Source: Cavia porcellus
Taxonomy: Eukaryota > Chordata > Mammalia > Rodentia > Caviidae
Reading direction: 5' to 3'
Assembly (NCBI RefSeq): GCF_034190915.1
Contig: NW_026947486.1
Location: forward strand, 80,580,044-80,644,043
Length of the DNA: 64,000 bases
The notes beneath the pieces are model-generated. The model was not told the origin of the DNA and did not search any database. It worked only from the letters and a program-made list of their open reading frames with translations. The position numbers and the translations under genes were made by a program. Position 1 is the stretch's first letter, and each line of letters begins with the position of its first letter. Positions 36,928 to 47,758 of this stretch are shown piece by piece.

Positions 36928-39217
36928 AACAAGGTTGAGACTAGATTGAGGGTGGATAGGGAGGATGGGAGAACTGGAGGCCAGGAAGCTCATCAGTGGC
37001 TGTGACTGCCTGTCAGTATGGTGTCCTGACCTCCAGCGGTGCGTATGGATGACTGTAGAGTTCCACTGATAAAGCAAAAGTATGAAGGTGAGAACAGACA
37101 TGACATGGTGTTGGACATCTGGCGGTAGGATGCAAGGGTGTGCCTGAGTTTCCTGCTTAGCCAAATAGGTAAGTGGCAGGGTCATTTACTAAGAAAGGTA
37201 TCATGGGGCAGGATGCTCCTGGGATGAAGGGGAAGGCAAATGATGACACATTTTGTTGGGTATATTAAATTTGAGTTGTCTCTGGGATATCCAGGTGGGG
37301 CTATGTAGGAAGCACTCAACTTTGAGGGTAGTTCTGGAGCACAAGAGCAAAGCATGGCCAGGAAGCAGAGCATTAATATCCTAACACACTTAGCCCCATA
37401 TTCATGCACATGTGCAAACACCAGGCTTTCCAAGCTGAGTGGCTCACAGGGTTACTCAGCTCAGGACTTGTTGACAAAGGAAGGTGTGGGTATCATTTGG
37501 AGACAGGCACAGAGCATTCATTACGATGCCTTCTTAATCTTCCTTAACAAGAACTCTAAGGACAATAGGCAGGAATCACAGGCCCAGAGGCTTTTCACTA
37601 ATGTGTCTCTGCCTCTTCCGCAGACCTCCTGGCAGGTTCTGTTCTTTCAAAGCCCTGCAAAGGTGCTGGCAGGAGGTTTCAGGAGGCACTGGCCAGAGGA
37701 CACGTGTAAAAGCAGGTGTGCATGTGCTGGGCGGGGTAGCCTGTGATTCGGCCAAGGTTGTGCTTCCTCCTTTCCTAGTACATTGAACTCTTAATGCCTG
37801 TGTCCTCACCCTGGTCAGTTTCCAGCCTCTGGATTACAGAGAGGGCAGTGCCGCCCTCTTGGCGGTGGCCACACAGGATGTTCCCAGACTGAAGCCAAGA
37901 GCAAATCACTCCCTGTCAGCACTTCAACAGCCTCGGGAGGTGCAGGGAGGGGGGAATTGGCATCTGAACTTCCTGGTTATAAAACAAACATCTGACTGAT
38001 AAACACCTGTGCATGTGTGCATGTGGGGGTGGTAGTGATGAGGTTCCCCTCCCCCCAAGTGTTAGGAAGAATAAAGGGCACTCCTTATACAAGATGACAA
38101 GATGAGAGTGCCCCCGCAGGCGCCACACTGTGCTTCTCTTTCTCCAGGAAGAAATCTTGACTGTCAGCCAGGCTGGTACTCATTGATTCATCCAGTCACT
38201 GAGGACTGGTCTTTGTAGTGAGTGTGAATGGGGTGGGGTGAGAGGCTGTGCTGTTGGAAAGCTGCCAGCCTAGATGCCAACACAGGACACCCATTTGGGC
38301 AATGACATAGGGGCAGTACATTGCAACATGGTCCTGACTATATCAGAGCAGTTGCACCTGATAAGTTGCCCAGAAATTACTCAAGGAGAAGTAACAAGTA
38401 CATATGGCCCAGAAGGACACAGAGTTCATAGCTGACCTCAATGCAGAGGATGGTGAAGCCTGGGCTGGCTTGTGACCAGCAAAGGTCAGGCCCTCCCTGG
38501 CTTAATAAGCAAGAGGCTCTTCCACAGATCCAAAATTCAACTGTCTCCTAGGGCTGCTAAAAAGGAAACAGGGCCGAAAATGTAGGCTCCACAGGCAAAC
38601 ATTGGATCACCCTCAGGAAGAGCTTCCAAGACCCTGAGTAACAATAGAAGGAGGCAAATAGAAGGGTTTATGTGACACTTACCCCACACAACCTATAGTC
38701 TCCAGTGCCTCCAGCCTTTCTGGAAAGTATTCAACTATCAATTATAGCCCAACATGGAGCAGGGCCAGGGGAACAGAGGGCTGAGCCGAGGTTCCCCCAG
38801 ACTTACTCTTCCATCTTTCCTTCAGGCTTGAGTGCTTGCCAGATGTGCCTTCCAGATTTGTGAGAGCCTCTGGCCCCCTTCCATCCCTGCCCAGGCAGAA
38901 AGATGCCACCTACCCGTGGAAGAGCCACTGCTGCCAATGTCCAGGGATTTCATTTTAAGGTGGCCATGGAGCTTTTGTATTAGCTAGATTAGCTCTAGAG
39001 TCTAGACTCCTATCTGACATGTGTCCCCGGGGTCCTGAATGACTGTCCAAGTGGAGCAGGAGTAGGGACAAAGGTCATCCAGGGCCTGGAAATAGAGTTG
39101 GATCTACAGGTGTGTTACAGAATTCTCCTTCTGGCCCATGAGAGCTAGATGCTACATTTTCAGAAAATTTGTGAGCCAGTTGTCAGACACAACTATTATT
39201 TTTGAATACATGAAATC
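36928..39217. other. intergenic, no gene
   Basis: About 2.3 kb with no repeat I can identify. Open frames of 130 codons or fewer near 37354-37809 overlap on opposite strands. No splice-flanked exon with recognisable homology was found. Confidence 0.4.
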
Positions 39218-39300
39218 ACTGGGGATATAATTTGGTACTACAGCACTCACCTAGCATGTACAAGGCCTTGGGTTCCATCCCCAGCATTACCAAAACACAA
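39218..39300 (+). repeat. ID-like SINE
   Basis: 'cactggggatataatttggt' ... 'cttgggttccatccccagca'. Confidence 0.8.
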
Positions 39301-39348
39301 ATACATACACTGTTAAGGAAATTCCATTAAAAACAAAGGTAAACTAAT

Positions 39349-39470
39349 CCAGGCATGGTGGCACATACCTGTATCCCAGCACTCAGGAGGCCAAGACAGG
39401 AGGATCACTATGAGTTTTAGGCCAGCCTGAACTACATAGTGAGACCCTGTTTCAAAGAACAAACAAATAC
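39349..39470 (+). repeat. B1 SINE
   Basis: 'ccaggcatggtggcacatac', 'caggaggatcactatgagtt', 'gaactacatagtgagaccct'. Confidence 0.9.
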
Positions 39471-40025
39471 TAAGGCAATGGATACCCCCAAACTCCTCAC
39501 TTCCTAACCATTTTACTATCTTTTATTATCTGTGCTTTTGAGATTATCTATGATATTGTTCATTATCATTATCTGTAATATCTGTATAGTTGAGACACTG
39601 AATAATGGCATGCAAGCCTATCTCTTTGCAATATGAGATTGGAGTTGGCAGTTATAAATGAGTCATGGTGAGAGTATTTACAACTCGGAAATCAGCAAAT
39701 GGTACAAATCAGAATCTGATCGATTATTTTGTGGACTATCTAGACCTATGAAAGTGACGGAGACAACTGCTAACAATGCACATTAAACCTAAAAGGGCAG
39801 CATATCTGTACATGTTGCACTGAATAATAGCAAAAAATGTGGAAATAGTCTATCAGTGTTTGAAAACCTCTAACCTATTTAGCAAAAAAATCACTCATAT
39901 TGTGGACAAATGAATGAAGTTTCCATACCATCACTGTTTCACATGTAGATGAAAACCATCATTTGTGTCAGAATTGCATTTACTTGTCAACTGCTAGCAT
40001 AGATAAGAGTTAGGCAAAATCAATG
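39471..40025. other. intergenic, no gene
   Basis: AT-rich; nothing recognised. Confidence 0.4.
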
Positions 40026-40150
40026 AAAGGGATGGCATGTGGTTCATTGGTAGAACACTTGTCTACCATTCTTGAGCCCCTAGGTTCCATCCCCAGCACT
40101 GCAAAAGCAAAAACAAGAAGAAGAAAGAGGAGGAAGAGAGACAAAGAGAT

Positions 40151-40206
<56 letters not shown>
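40026..40206 (+). repeat. ID-like SINE ending in (GA)n
   Basis: tRNA-like unit 'ggatggcatgtggttcattg' ... 'taggttccatccccagcact', then a purine tail that becomes an uninterrupted (GA)n of about 27 units at 40152-40205. Confidence 0.85.
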
Positions 40207-40208
<2 letters not shown>

Positions 40209-40411
40209 ATGCATTCTGTGATAAGTTAGCTATATGGAATTTACAGTAAATTATATTGTATATTTTACTATTTTGCATGTACCACAGTGAGTTCAAGGAC
40301 AGCCTGCACTACCACATAAGGAGACCTTGCCTCTAAAAAAACATAAAAGAAGACAAAAACCAGAAAAATAAAAACAAAAGATACCATTTGGCGTGGGGGG
40401 AGCATAAATTG

Positions 40412-40605
40412 ACCCAGGTGTGGCAATGTATATGTATAGTCTCAGCACTCTAAGAGGCTGAGGCAGGAGGACTGCAAGTTTGAGCCCAGCCTGGACAAGT
40501 TAATCACTTAGCAAGACCCTGTATCTAAGTTTAAAAAAGAAAATAAAAAGGGCTGTGGATATAGCTCAGTGTGAAGGCCTCCGCTCACCCCCAGAACCAC
40601 ACACA
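40412..40605 (+). repeat. B1-ID dimeric SINE
   Basis: 'gaggctgaggcaggaggact', a linker of aaaaaagaaaataaaaa, then 'gggctgtggatatagctcag'. A B1 3' fragment also lies just upstream at about 40285-40345. Confidence 0.88.
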
Positions 40606-40852
40606 AAGGTATAAACCAGTCTCCTTGACCAGAAATCTACAGAAATTTCTAGTTCTCTCTCATACCACTCTGTAGGTGTGAGACCTTAGATAAGTCACTT
40701 TACTGTTCTGATCTTCAATCTGCTTATGCAGAAATTTATGTAAAGATATTCTATATGATCTTGGTTTTCTCCAGCTTTACTGGTGATGAAGACTAGCCAG
40801 GAATGGTAGAATATTCCAGTATTCCAGAGGAAGGGCATCACTTGAAGCTTAG

Positions 40853-40867
40853 GAGTGGTGTGTTTTT
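40853..40867. repeat. target-site duplication (3' side) of HAL1-like element
   Basis: gagtggtgtgttttt, identical to the copy at 44025-44039. It abuts the poly(T) that is the element's poly(A) tail on the minus strand. Confidence 0.9.
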
Positions 40868-40899
40868 TGTTTTTTTTTTTTTTTTTTTTTTTTAATTTT

Positions 40900-42279
40900 T
40901 TTTTAAATTTTATTTAAGGAGAAAAGAAAAAAAAAGCAGAGAAAGGGTACAAGTTATACAGATTTGCAGAAAAAAAATGAACAGTAGGAAATTACTAGTT
41001 AATGGATTACATATTGTCATCTTAGAAATAATTGTTCAAGTCACAAAATTAAAGCTTGTAAAGTGGACATTCCATCAATGATACTGCAAACAGTTCTGTT
41101 CAATGATCCAATAAAACTCTGTGATATCATATTCTATCTTATACACTTAAATATACATGCAGTTATATAGTTTAGAGTACTTTCTTTTCCTCTCCTTTGT
41201 ACAATGACTATTACACATTTTGGGTTTCATTGCTCCCACGGTTCTTATTGCTTTTTTGGAAGAGAGTAAAACCAAATGAGACATAACAGAACAGAATCGG
41301 TCAAGTCAAAAGGGTGGACATAATAGATAATGTGAAAACATAATACAAGGTGATCAACAATGGTTACCATAATGCCTCCCGCTATCTCTAATAGAATTGC
41401 CTATACCATTAGTTATAATACAATTGAACAAAACAGTAAAGAACAAAACCCACAAAGCCAAACCGTTGGAGACATTGTAGGTCTTCAAAAGTAGATAAAA
41501 GTCACCGAGAATGGGCGTTATAATGAATCTCATTATCTTCACAGCTGATGCCTAAATTTTCGAACCTGATACTATCCAGCAAAACAGAATAGAGGAACCT
41601 CAGTCAAAAACAAGATGGTGAGAGTAATACAGGGCTTTAAATCGAGGTAATGGAAAGTCAAAGTGGGTTACTATAATATATCCTGCTATTTTTTTTCCTT
41701 TAATTAAAAGGATAAAAATTTTTTAAAAAAGTATTAAAAAAGTAAATAATGGAGTGGAGATTGAGATAAAAGAGGGCATAACAACGAAACAGCACAGATC
41801 AAAACATAACCATTTAAGCAGAATAGTGTTTCACCACCAGATAATCCTGACCTAAAAGTAGTTACCATATTGTCTCTTTCCTTGAAATCCTTGAGTACAA
41901 CTTCGTATACTGTAGCATTAAGTATATCAAAACAATGTAAAACCATTTAAGAGAATGACAGCATTACAGAGTATTTAGAATCGACTAACAGAAAATGAAT
42001 AATGGTTTCTGTATAATCTCCTTGTCTTTAAAAGGTTTTTGCTTATACTATCATACATAATAAAATCCAGTAAGATACAACCTATTTAGACCATTGGAGA
42101 CAGAAGGACAAAAGCTAGATGAGACTTCAAAACTAGATGATCTAAATCAGTATTACCTATTAAGATGTCATTTTCTCCAAAATAGCTGTTCCTATCATCC
42201 AATCTTCTCTGCCTCATTTCTGTTGAGCTCTTATTCTGTCAGTAGCTGTCAGTTTGTCTTCACTTTGTTCTCTGCTCCA
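40900..42279 (-). other. 3' region of the HAL1-like element, no ORF2
   Basis: About 1.38 kb of T-rich (on the element strand) non-coding sequence between the ORF1 stop and the poly(A) tail. The element-strand end reads ctccttaaataaaattt, giving an AATAAA poly(A) signal at about 40911-40916. It seems to contain degenerate internal repeats: a 'tatggtaacYaYt'-like motif with a preceding 'gaga' occurs near 41865 and 41362, and a weaker one near 41675. Confidence 0.6.
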
Positions 42280-43293
42280 TTAGTTGTGGCCTCCACTATT
42301 TCTGGATTCTTTGTATTTTTCTTTTTTTAAAATATCCTGCAATACTCTCTGTAGAGTTGAACTGGTGGTTGCAAATTCCCCCAGTTCCTCTTTATCCTGG
42401 AAGCACCTTGTTTTTCCATCAATTTCCAGGGACAGTTGTGCAGGATATCTCAATCTTGGCTGGAGATTATTATCTTTCAAAGCTTGAATTATTTCCCCCC
42501 ATGCTCTTCGTGATTTGATGGTTTGTGCAGAGAAATCTGCTGTAATTCTGATGGGTGTTCCCTTGTAAGTGATCTGTTTCTTGTCTCTGACAGCTTTTAA
42601 TATTCTGTTCTTGTATTGAATTTCTGGAATTTTTATTATGATATGCCTGGGTGTTGCTCTGTTAGGGTTGTAGGTAGCTGGGGTCCTGTATGCCTCATAC
42701 ATCTGAGTATCTTTACCTTTTGCTAAATTAGGAAAATTCTCCTGGATTATTTCTGTGAGTAGCTTTTGTAGTTCATTTGTTTGTGTCCCTACTTCTTCTT
42801 TTATGTTCTTAATCCTTAAGTTATGGATCCTCTTATCATCTTCTTGTCTTTGTATTATTGCTGTTTGTTTCTTTGTTATTTTTAAGAAGTTTTTCATTTC
42901 ATTCTCCCATATTACGAATCTGCCCTCCAGTTCAGATAGTCTGTCATTAGTTTCTTTCAAGCTGTTATGCCAGTCTTCGATAGACTTCTTAGTTTCTTGG
43001 TAGTCCCTTTGAACCTGCTTCACGTATTCTATGCTTTCCCTGTTTTCTCCATCAAACAATTCTCCCCTCTTTTTCTGTTCTTCCATTCCACCATCTGTTT
43101 TTTCTTGGGTGGGGCTTAGCATTTCTCTAACTATTTTGCATACTTCTAGCTTCAGGTCGTTGATAACTTCATTCCTGAATTGGTCTATGAGGCTCTCTAT
43201 ATGGCGCCTTATGTGTAATGGTGCGGTGTCTGCTATTGCCTGTTTCTCAGAATTGGGGGCCGAGGAGCCTTTCTTGTTGCTGCCTCTTCCCAT
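42280..43293 (-). CDS. L1-type ORF1p, intact, in HAL1-like element
   Basis: 337-residue RNA-binding chaperone-type protein of LINE-1 class, expected to trimerise and coat element RNA in cytoplasmic RNP particles. Visible layout: basic N-terminus (MGRGSNKKG), a heptad-rich region predicted as coiled coil (about 28-155), an RRM beginning near NLRIKNIKEE (158-167) and including QENFPNLAK (184-192), the conserved RATPRHIII (212-220) block, and a C-terminal domain with ITYKGTPIRITADFS (241-255), RRAWGEI (262-268) and RLRYPAQLSLEIDGK (280-294). These order and spacing features match mammalian L1 ORF1p of about 338-370 residues. The ATG has A at -3 and G at +4. No frameshift or stop is present. No ORF2 follows, so the protein could act only on its own or related L1-type RNA. 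Poly-cistronic L1 context is therefore missing. Confidence 0.95.
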   Translation of the reverse strand: MGRGSNKKGSSAPNSEKQAIADTAPLHIRRHIESLIDQFRNEVINDLKLEVCKIVREMLSPTQEKTDGGMEEQKKRGELFDGENRESIEYVKQVQRDYQETKKSIEDWHNSLKETNDRLSELEGRFVIWENEMKNFLKITKKQTAIIQRQEDDKRIHNLRIKNIKEEVGTQTNELQKLLTEIIQENFPNLAKGKDTQMYEAYRTPATYNPNRATPRHIIIKIPEIQYKNRILKAVRDKKQITYKGTPIRITADFSAQTIKSRRAWGEIIQALKDNNLQPRLRYPAQLSLEIDGKTRCFQDKEELGEFATTSSTLQRVLQDILKKEKYKESRNSGGHN

Positions 43294-44024
43294 ATTCTCT
43301 GTTCCTTATATATGCAAGCTTATATGAGAGGCCCAGCTTCTCTCCCTGTCAGCCACAGCCTGATCGAATTGCCCCGGTTAGGTGTTCCCACTCACCGCTG
43401 TGCACCAGGCAGCCTACGCGGGGGCCTGCCCCTCCCGGCCTCCGTCAGGCTCTGGGATCTGGTTTGGGCCAGCCTACTGGGTCTGCCGGCAGCGTCACGC
43501 AGGCCAGGCACTTTTCACCAATCCCGCCCGAGAGGGGGATGTGTGGCTGGAGTCTCCACTGCACCCTGCTCCCGCAGGACTGCTCGGGCCCAGAAAGTCC
43601 GCTGGAGTCAAACTGTGGTGGAGTGTCAGTTTCTCTCACTCACCTTGCCACAAGTCAGAACATGCCTCCCTGCCCGTCCTGTTTTCGACTCCGTTCACAG
43701 ACTCCCGTTCTCAGAGTTTCCGCGCGTCTCTCTCCTTGCCGAGCCGATGTAGAGGCAGCCAGCCACTGCGTGGCGGGAAACCCAAATCGCGGCTTCCAAT
43801 GGCGCAGGGTCCAGCCTCAGCAGCGAGACTTTTCTGTTCCTGTTTTAGCACCAGGACTGCATTCCAAGTTGGTTTCTCTCAGCCCAATTCGTTCCTGAGT
43901 CAGCAGAGCATAACTCCACCTGCTTATGTCTCTTTAGTCTGCACCATATCTGGCTTCTGAGCCTAGTTTTTCAGAGAGCCTCCGGTAGTTGCTGTTATCT
44001 GTCCGCCATGTTCTCCCGGAAGTC
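43294..44024 (-). promoter_or_regulatory. 5' UTR/internal promoter of the HAL1-like element
   Basis: 731-bp GC- and CpG-rich leader. Its first bases on the element strand are gacttccgggagaacatggc; aacatggcgg (44003-44012) matches the YY1 core that sits at the same early position in human L1 5' UTRs and helps fix the start site. On the opposite strand all three frames are open for long distances (226, 192 and 146 codons), which recalls but does not prove an antisense ORF0-like reading. Confidence 0.75.
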
Positions 44025-44039
44025 GAGTGGTGTGTTTTT
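44025..44039. repeat. target-site duplication (5' side) of HAL1-like element
   Basis: gagtggtgtgttttt, identical over 15 bases to 40853-40867. Confidence 0.9.
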
Positions 44040-44562
44040 AACAACAGAGTTTCTCTCTAAAAGGGGGCAAAGATGTGTATATGACACCCTCATAGGTGAA
44101 GTAGCCTGGAAAAGGAATATTGCAGATCCTAAAGTCAGATAAATTCATTCCTGATAGTTTACAAAAGAGCTCAAGGAGGATGTTTGGGTCTTTGTGTCCC
44201 GTGATGCCCTTGTTAGAGTTAGAGGAATCCTGAGTGCAGTCAGTATGCCATTTTTATGCTCTAGGGTTCTCATGTTCTTCAAATGTCCTGGTTCAATTCC
44301 TACTGCTGCACCTGAATGCCCCTAACTTCTTCCAATATCCTGAAGTCACTGCCAAAGATTGGCAAGGTGACCGGCAAAATGAAGGCCCCACAATTTCCGG
44401 AAAGCAGGTAGAAAAATTTCAGCCCCTCCAGTCTCTCCTATTTCCCAGGACAGAGGCACATTGTTAGGCCCACAGGTTCAGGCATAGTCCCTGTCCCCAA
44501 TTGTGATGTAGGCTCAGCCCCTGACGAGTAGCTTTAGGCCTCTTGTCCTGCCTGGATTTTCT
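44040..44562. other. intergenic, no gene
   Basis: Nothing recognised. Confidence 0.4.
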
Positions 44563-44632
44563 TTCTTGCTTTAGTGCTGGGGACAAGACCCAGGGCCTTG
44601 GGCATGCTAAGCATGTGTTCTACCACTGAAGA
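44563..44632 (-). repeat. ID-like SINE, minus strand
   Basis: 'gtgctggggacaagacccag', 'ggcatgctaagcatgtgttc', 'taccactgaagatggcctca'. Confidence 0.75.
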
Positions 44633-44829
44633 TGGCCTCATCTACCACATGTTATGGTGATGGGAAGAATCCTGTGAAAATGCTAAGGCTGGCATTTTAA
44701 ACCCTGGTTCCATACTGCAGGAAGGGGTGGACCCTCCCCAAGAGTTTTCTTCTTCCTACTCTTCAGTTCAGAATTTTTCCAACTGCTTATCCAAATTCAT
44801 TGCCGGACTTTCAAAGAGAATTATTAATT

Positions 44830-45065
44830 CAGCACTTAGTATGCACCAGGCATTGAATCTAATCCTAGAGTCCTCAGAACCTAGTAGCAGGTCTAATTAG
44901 GCAAGGGCACTAATTTTCCACTAGTCAATACATCTGTAGAACAACCTAAAAGGCAAGTACTGTGTTATTATTCCTCATTCTAACAGTGGGGAAAGTAACT
45001 CTCCTGAGGTCACAATTAATAAGAGTCAAGATTCTAACCCAGATCTGATTCTAAATCCTGGGGAT
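44830..45065 (-). repeat. MIR SINE, minus strand
   Basis: 'cagcacttagtatgcaccag', then 'tgttattattcctcattcta' and 'gaggtcacaattaataagag' in antisense MIR order. Confidence 0.75.
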
Positions 45066-45605
45066 ACCATATGTGTGGCTCATCAGGTCTCCCTCAGCCC
45101 GGAAGCGTCTGGCCTAGCAGACACAGCTCGGGGACATTTTCGGTTCCCATTACTCCCATGGAGATGGTTGAAGCCTTCTGACAGAGGGCAGGTGCGCTGC
45201 TGCTTCATTCACATTGTCCCCTTCACTGATGGCTCATCAGACCCTGAGGACTACAATACAGTGCAGCAGCTCCCCTGGAAACTGCCACAGCCTCCCCCTG
45301 GGTGAGTGCACCTTAGGCTGCCCTCATCCTCTGCTACATCACTGGACGGGGCACTTCCTAGGAGTGCTGGTGGGAGAATTTCCTATGAGGACACCTCCAT
45401 CTTCCACTGTGCCAGCTTCCTTGTGCCCTCTCTGCACCTGTAGAACCTACTGCCTTCTGGTGGGCAGAGTATAAATGTGGCCACAGGCTTCCGGGGCTTG
45501 GGCCTCCACCTACAGCCCCGATGCATTAGAAGCCGGCTTGTCCTGATGCAGCTGAGTAGGTCAGATGCTTGACTTCACTGCAGTTTCCTCAACCATAAAA
45601 CAATG
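45066..45605. other. intergenic, no gene
   Basis: GC-richer unique segment (45090-45480). A donor-like ggg|gtgagt is at about 45299-45305 at the end of a 76-codon frame, but there is no matching acceptor or homology. Confidence 0.35.
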
Positions 45606-45735
45606 ATAAGCCCCTGTAATCTCAGCAATTGGGAGGCTGAAGCAGGAGGATCACCGTAAGTTTAAGGCAAACCTTAAGTTAAAGCCAGCCTGAACTACAT
45701 AGAGAAACCCTATCACAAACAAAATGAAAACCAAA
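45606..45735 (+). repeat. B1 SINE
   Basis: 'cccctgtaatctcagcaatt', 'aagcaggaggatcaccgtaa', 'gaactacatagagaaaccct'. Confidence 0.88.
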
Positions 45736-45965
45736 AAAGTGATAAAGGCCCTTTTTCTATTTTAAAACACAATAAAGCCTTTTATCAGAGGAAATTTATA
45801 AATAAATTCAAGATGCCATGGCCCCAGCTGAGCACTCACAAAATTCTTGGTCCTGGACCAGAATTATTAGATATTATGCAACAGTGCTAATCAGCCTTTG
45901 CCAGGTCATAACACATACAGAAAATGTTTCTTTAGCAAACTGGGATTTTAAAAAGGAAGAGGAAT

Positions 45966-46040
45966 GATGCTGGGGAGTAGCTCAGTAGTAAAGTAACTGT
46001 CTAGCATAAACAAAGCTGAGGGTTCTGTCCCCAGATCAGA
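45966..46040 (+). repeat. ID-like SINE
   Basis: 'gatgctggggagtagctcag' ... 'gagggttctgtccccagatc'. Confidence 0.78.
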
Positions 46041-47248
46041 AAACCAGATAAACAAATAATAAAAAGAAGAAGCTTCTCTAAACAGGAACATCCTCAGACA
46101 TAGCCTAGTTAGCCCAAAGGTTAACACGCCAGCATCTCAGCACCCTCGAAGTCCTTCGGCAACAGCCAGGGTGGCAAGTACTGCTGCTTGCTCTCAAAAG
46201 CAGTTGCAGAAGCAGTTGCAGGCATCTTGAGGATTCGCTTTCTCTACTCTCCACATAGGCAGCCAGCAAAAGGTTTGAGTGGGTGGGCGGGCCTGCCCCT
46301 TAGAGACCACAGTGTCCAAAGATACCAGTAGGAATAGTGTGCAGTTGAACAAGGGTCTTATATGCATGGCCCTGGCCACAAGGCAAAACTCTGCAGGCTT
46401 TGGTTCATTTGTGCTCTTTCTCTAATGCAGAGAAGTTTAAGAGATCCTGGAAAAAGTTCAGTGGCACAGCACTTGCCTAGCATGTGTGAGGTCCTGGCTT
46501 CCCTCTCCTGAAATGCAAAACAAGAGGGTGATCATAGTCACCTGCAGACCTCTAGGCAAAAGCAGCATCTTCCTTATTTTTCTCTCATTGCTGAGACAAA
46601 AAAATCTGACACACAAAGTTAGAGGAGGAAAAGATTATTTAGCTCACAGTTTGTAGAGGTTTCAGTTCATAATCAGCTGGGAAGGTGGCATGGCAGAGGG
46701 GCAAGAGTTGATGGTGGGGGAAGATAGCAAAAGCAACAAGAGAGAAAAAGACAAGACTCTTTTTGTCCCTTATATTGTGTGCAGGCTACCCACCCTAGGG
46801 TGGGTATAGCACTCACACCCCTAATCCTAGCCAGAACTATGCTAAATCAACCACTGGGTGGATTTACTAATCACATATCCTTAACCCCAGCATCACACAC
46901 TCTAGATTCAGCCACCTCTGAAAAGCCTGCCCCCCACAACTGCATGAGGCTTTGGGGGGACATCTAGATACAAACCATAATGAGTAGATCATACTTTGGA
47001 ATAATCTCAACCTATCAGAGGCCAGAGACAGGGTGTTCAGCTGGAGCAAAACTGTGAGACCAGAGCATCTGCTGTCTGCTCATTGTCATCTGTCCTGCTG
47101 CTATGCACTCACACCTCATTGACTCATCCATCACATAGCACTGACTGAGTGGTAACACCATGCCAAACCCCATGGCAGGTATCAGGATTACAAGGCAGAA
47201 CTGTTGGCTTCGAGAAACTCAGCCTGGCAGAAAAAAGACTTGCAATGT
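46041..47248. other. intergenic, mostly unique
   Basis: Only a diverged ID-like SINE is recognised, at 46443-46515 ('tagcatgtgtgaggtcctgg'). No gene. Confidence 0.4.
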
Positions 47249-47378
47249 GGCTGGGTATGGTAGCACACACCTGTAATCTCAGCACTTAGGAGGTTGAGGC
47301 ATGAGGAGCACCAAAAGTTCAAGGCCAGTCTGAGCTACATAACAATACTCTGTCTCAAAAGAAAAAGAAAAAAAAAAT
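47249..47378 (+). repeat. B1 SINE
   Basis: 'gtggctgggtatggtagcac', 'cctgtaatctcagcacttag', 'ctgagctacataacaatact' and an A-rich tail. Confidence 0.9.
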
Positions 47379-47758
47379 GAAAAGAAGGATATGGAAAAGG
47401 GGGCACTGGGAAAGCCTGCTGGATGTATATAAAGAGGAAGGGAAATGTGCTGGCTTAAGCCTCAGAGCGTGAAGAAAGACACTTGAAACTCAGTTGAGGG
47501 TTGGAAGGAAAAGTCACCAGGGAATAAGAGGCAGTATCCAAAGAGAGATATGTACAAAGAAGGCCCTGAGACATGGGGTAATGAGCACGCTGGATGCACC
47601 TCAAGTCGCCCAGTTGTGCTGGGTATAGATGGAGCCAGGCAAGCAGGAGAGAGGTATCAATGAAGGAGGCTCTTCTTCATTCTAAAGGCAACAGCAAGCC
47701 TTAAGGGGTGCACAGAGGGAGCACACACTAATCCTAACTGATTGATAGATTTACGGAT
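47379..47758. other. intergenic, no gene
   Basis: Purine-rich DNA, possibly part of the uncertain ancient repeat family; nothing certain. Confidence 0.35.

Larger units (their letters stand above)
40868..44024 (-). mobile_element. full-length HAL1-like (ORF1-only, L1-derived) retrotransposon
   Basis: Minus-strand element of about 3.16 kb, in order: 5' UTR (44024 down to 43294) starting with a YY1-like motif, intact ORF1 (43293-42280), a ~1.4-kb 3' region without any ORF2, AATAAA, and a poly(A) tail (plus-strand T-tract 40868-40893). Identical 15-bp duplications flank it. L1 ORF2, about 3.8 kb in autonomous L1, is absent: the three frames after ORF1 are closed and carry no endonuclease or reverse-transcriptase motif. 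HAL1 ('half-L1') elements have exactly this layout and must borrow reverse transcriptase. An internal deletion of an ordinary L1 is the alternative; the long non-L1-like 3' region argues against it. Intact ORF1 and perfect duplications suggest a fairly recent insertion. Confidence 0.85.

Noticed and set aside
37832..37875. CTCF site around ccgccctcttggcggtgg
   Set aside because: It resembles the core but the GTGG half is out of register; it is instead a GC-rich near-palindrome.
40868..42279. Hidden ORF2 (reverse transcriptase) in the HAL1-like element
   Set aside because: Reading all minus-strand frames, only frames of about 60-70 codons are found and no endonuclease or RT motif; the space is also too short for ORF2.
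43218..43960. 226-, 192- and 146-codon plus-strand frames as host genes
   Set aside because: They lie within the antisense of a retroelement 5' UTR and overlap one another in all three frames. Kept only as a low-scored ORF0-like observation.
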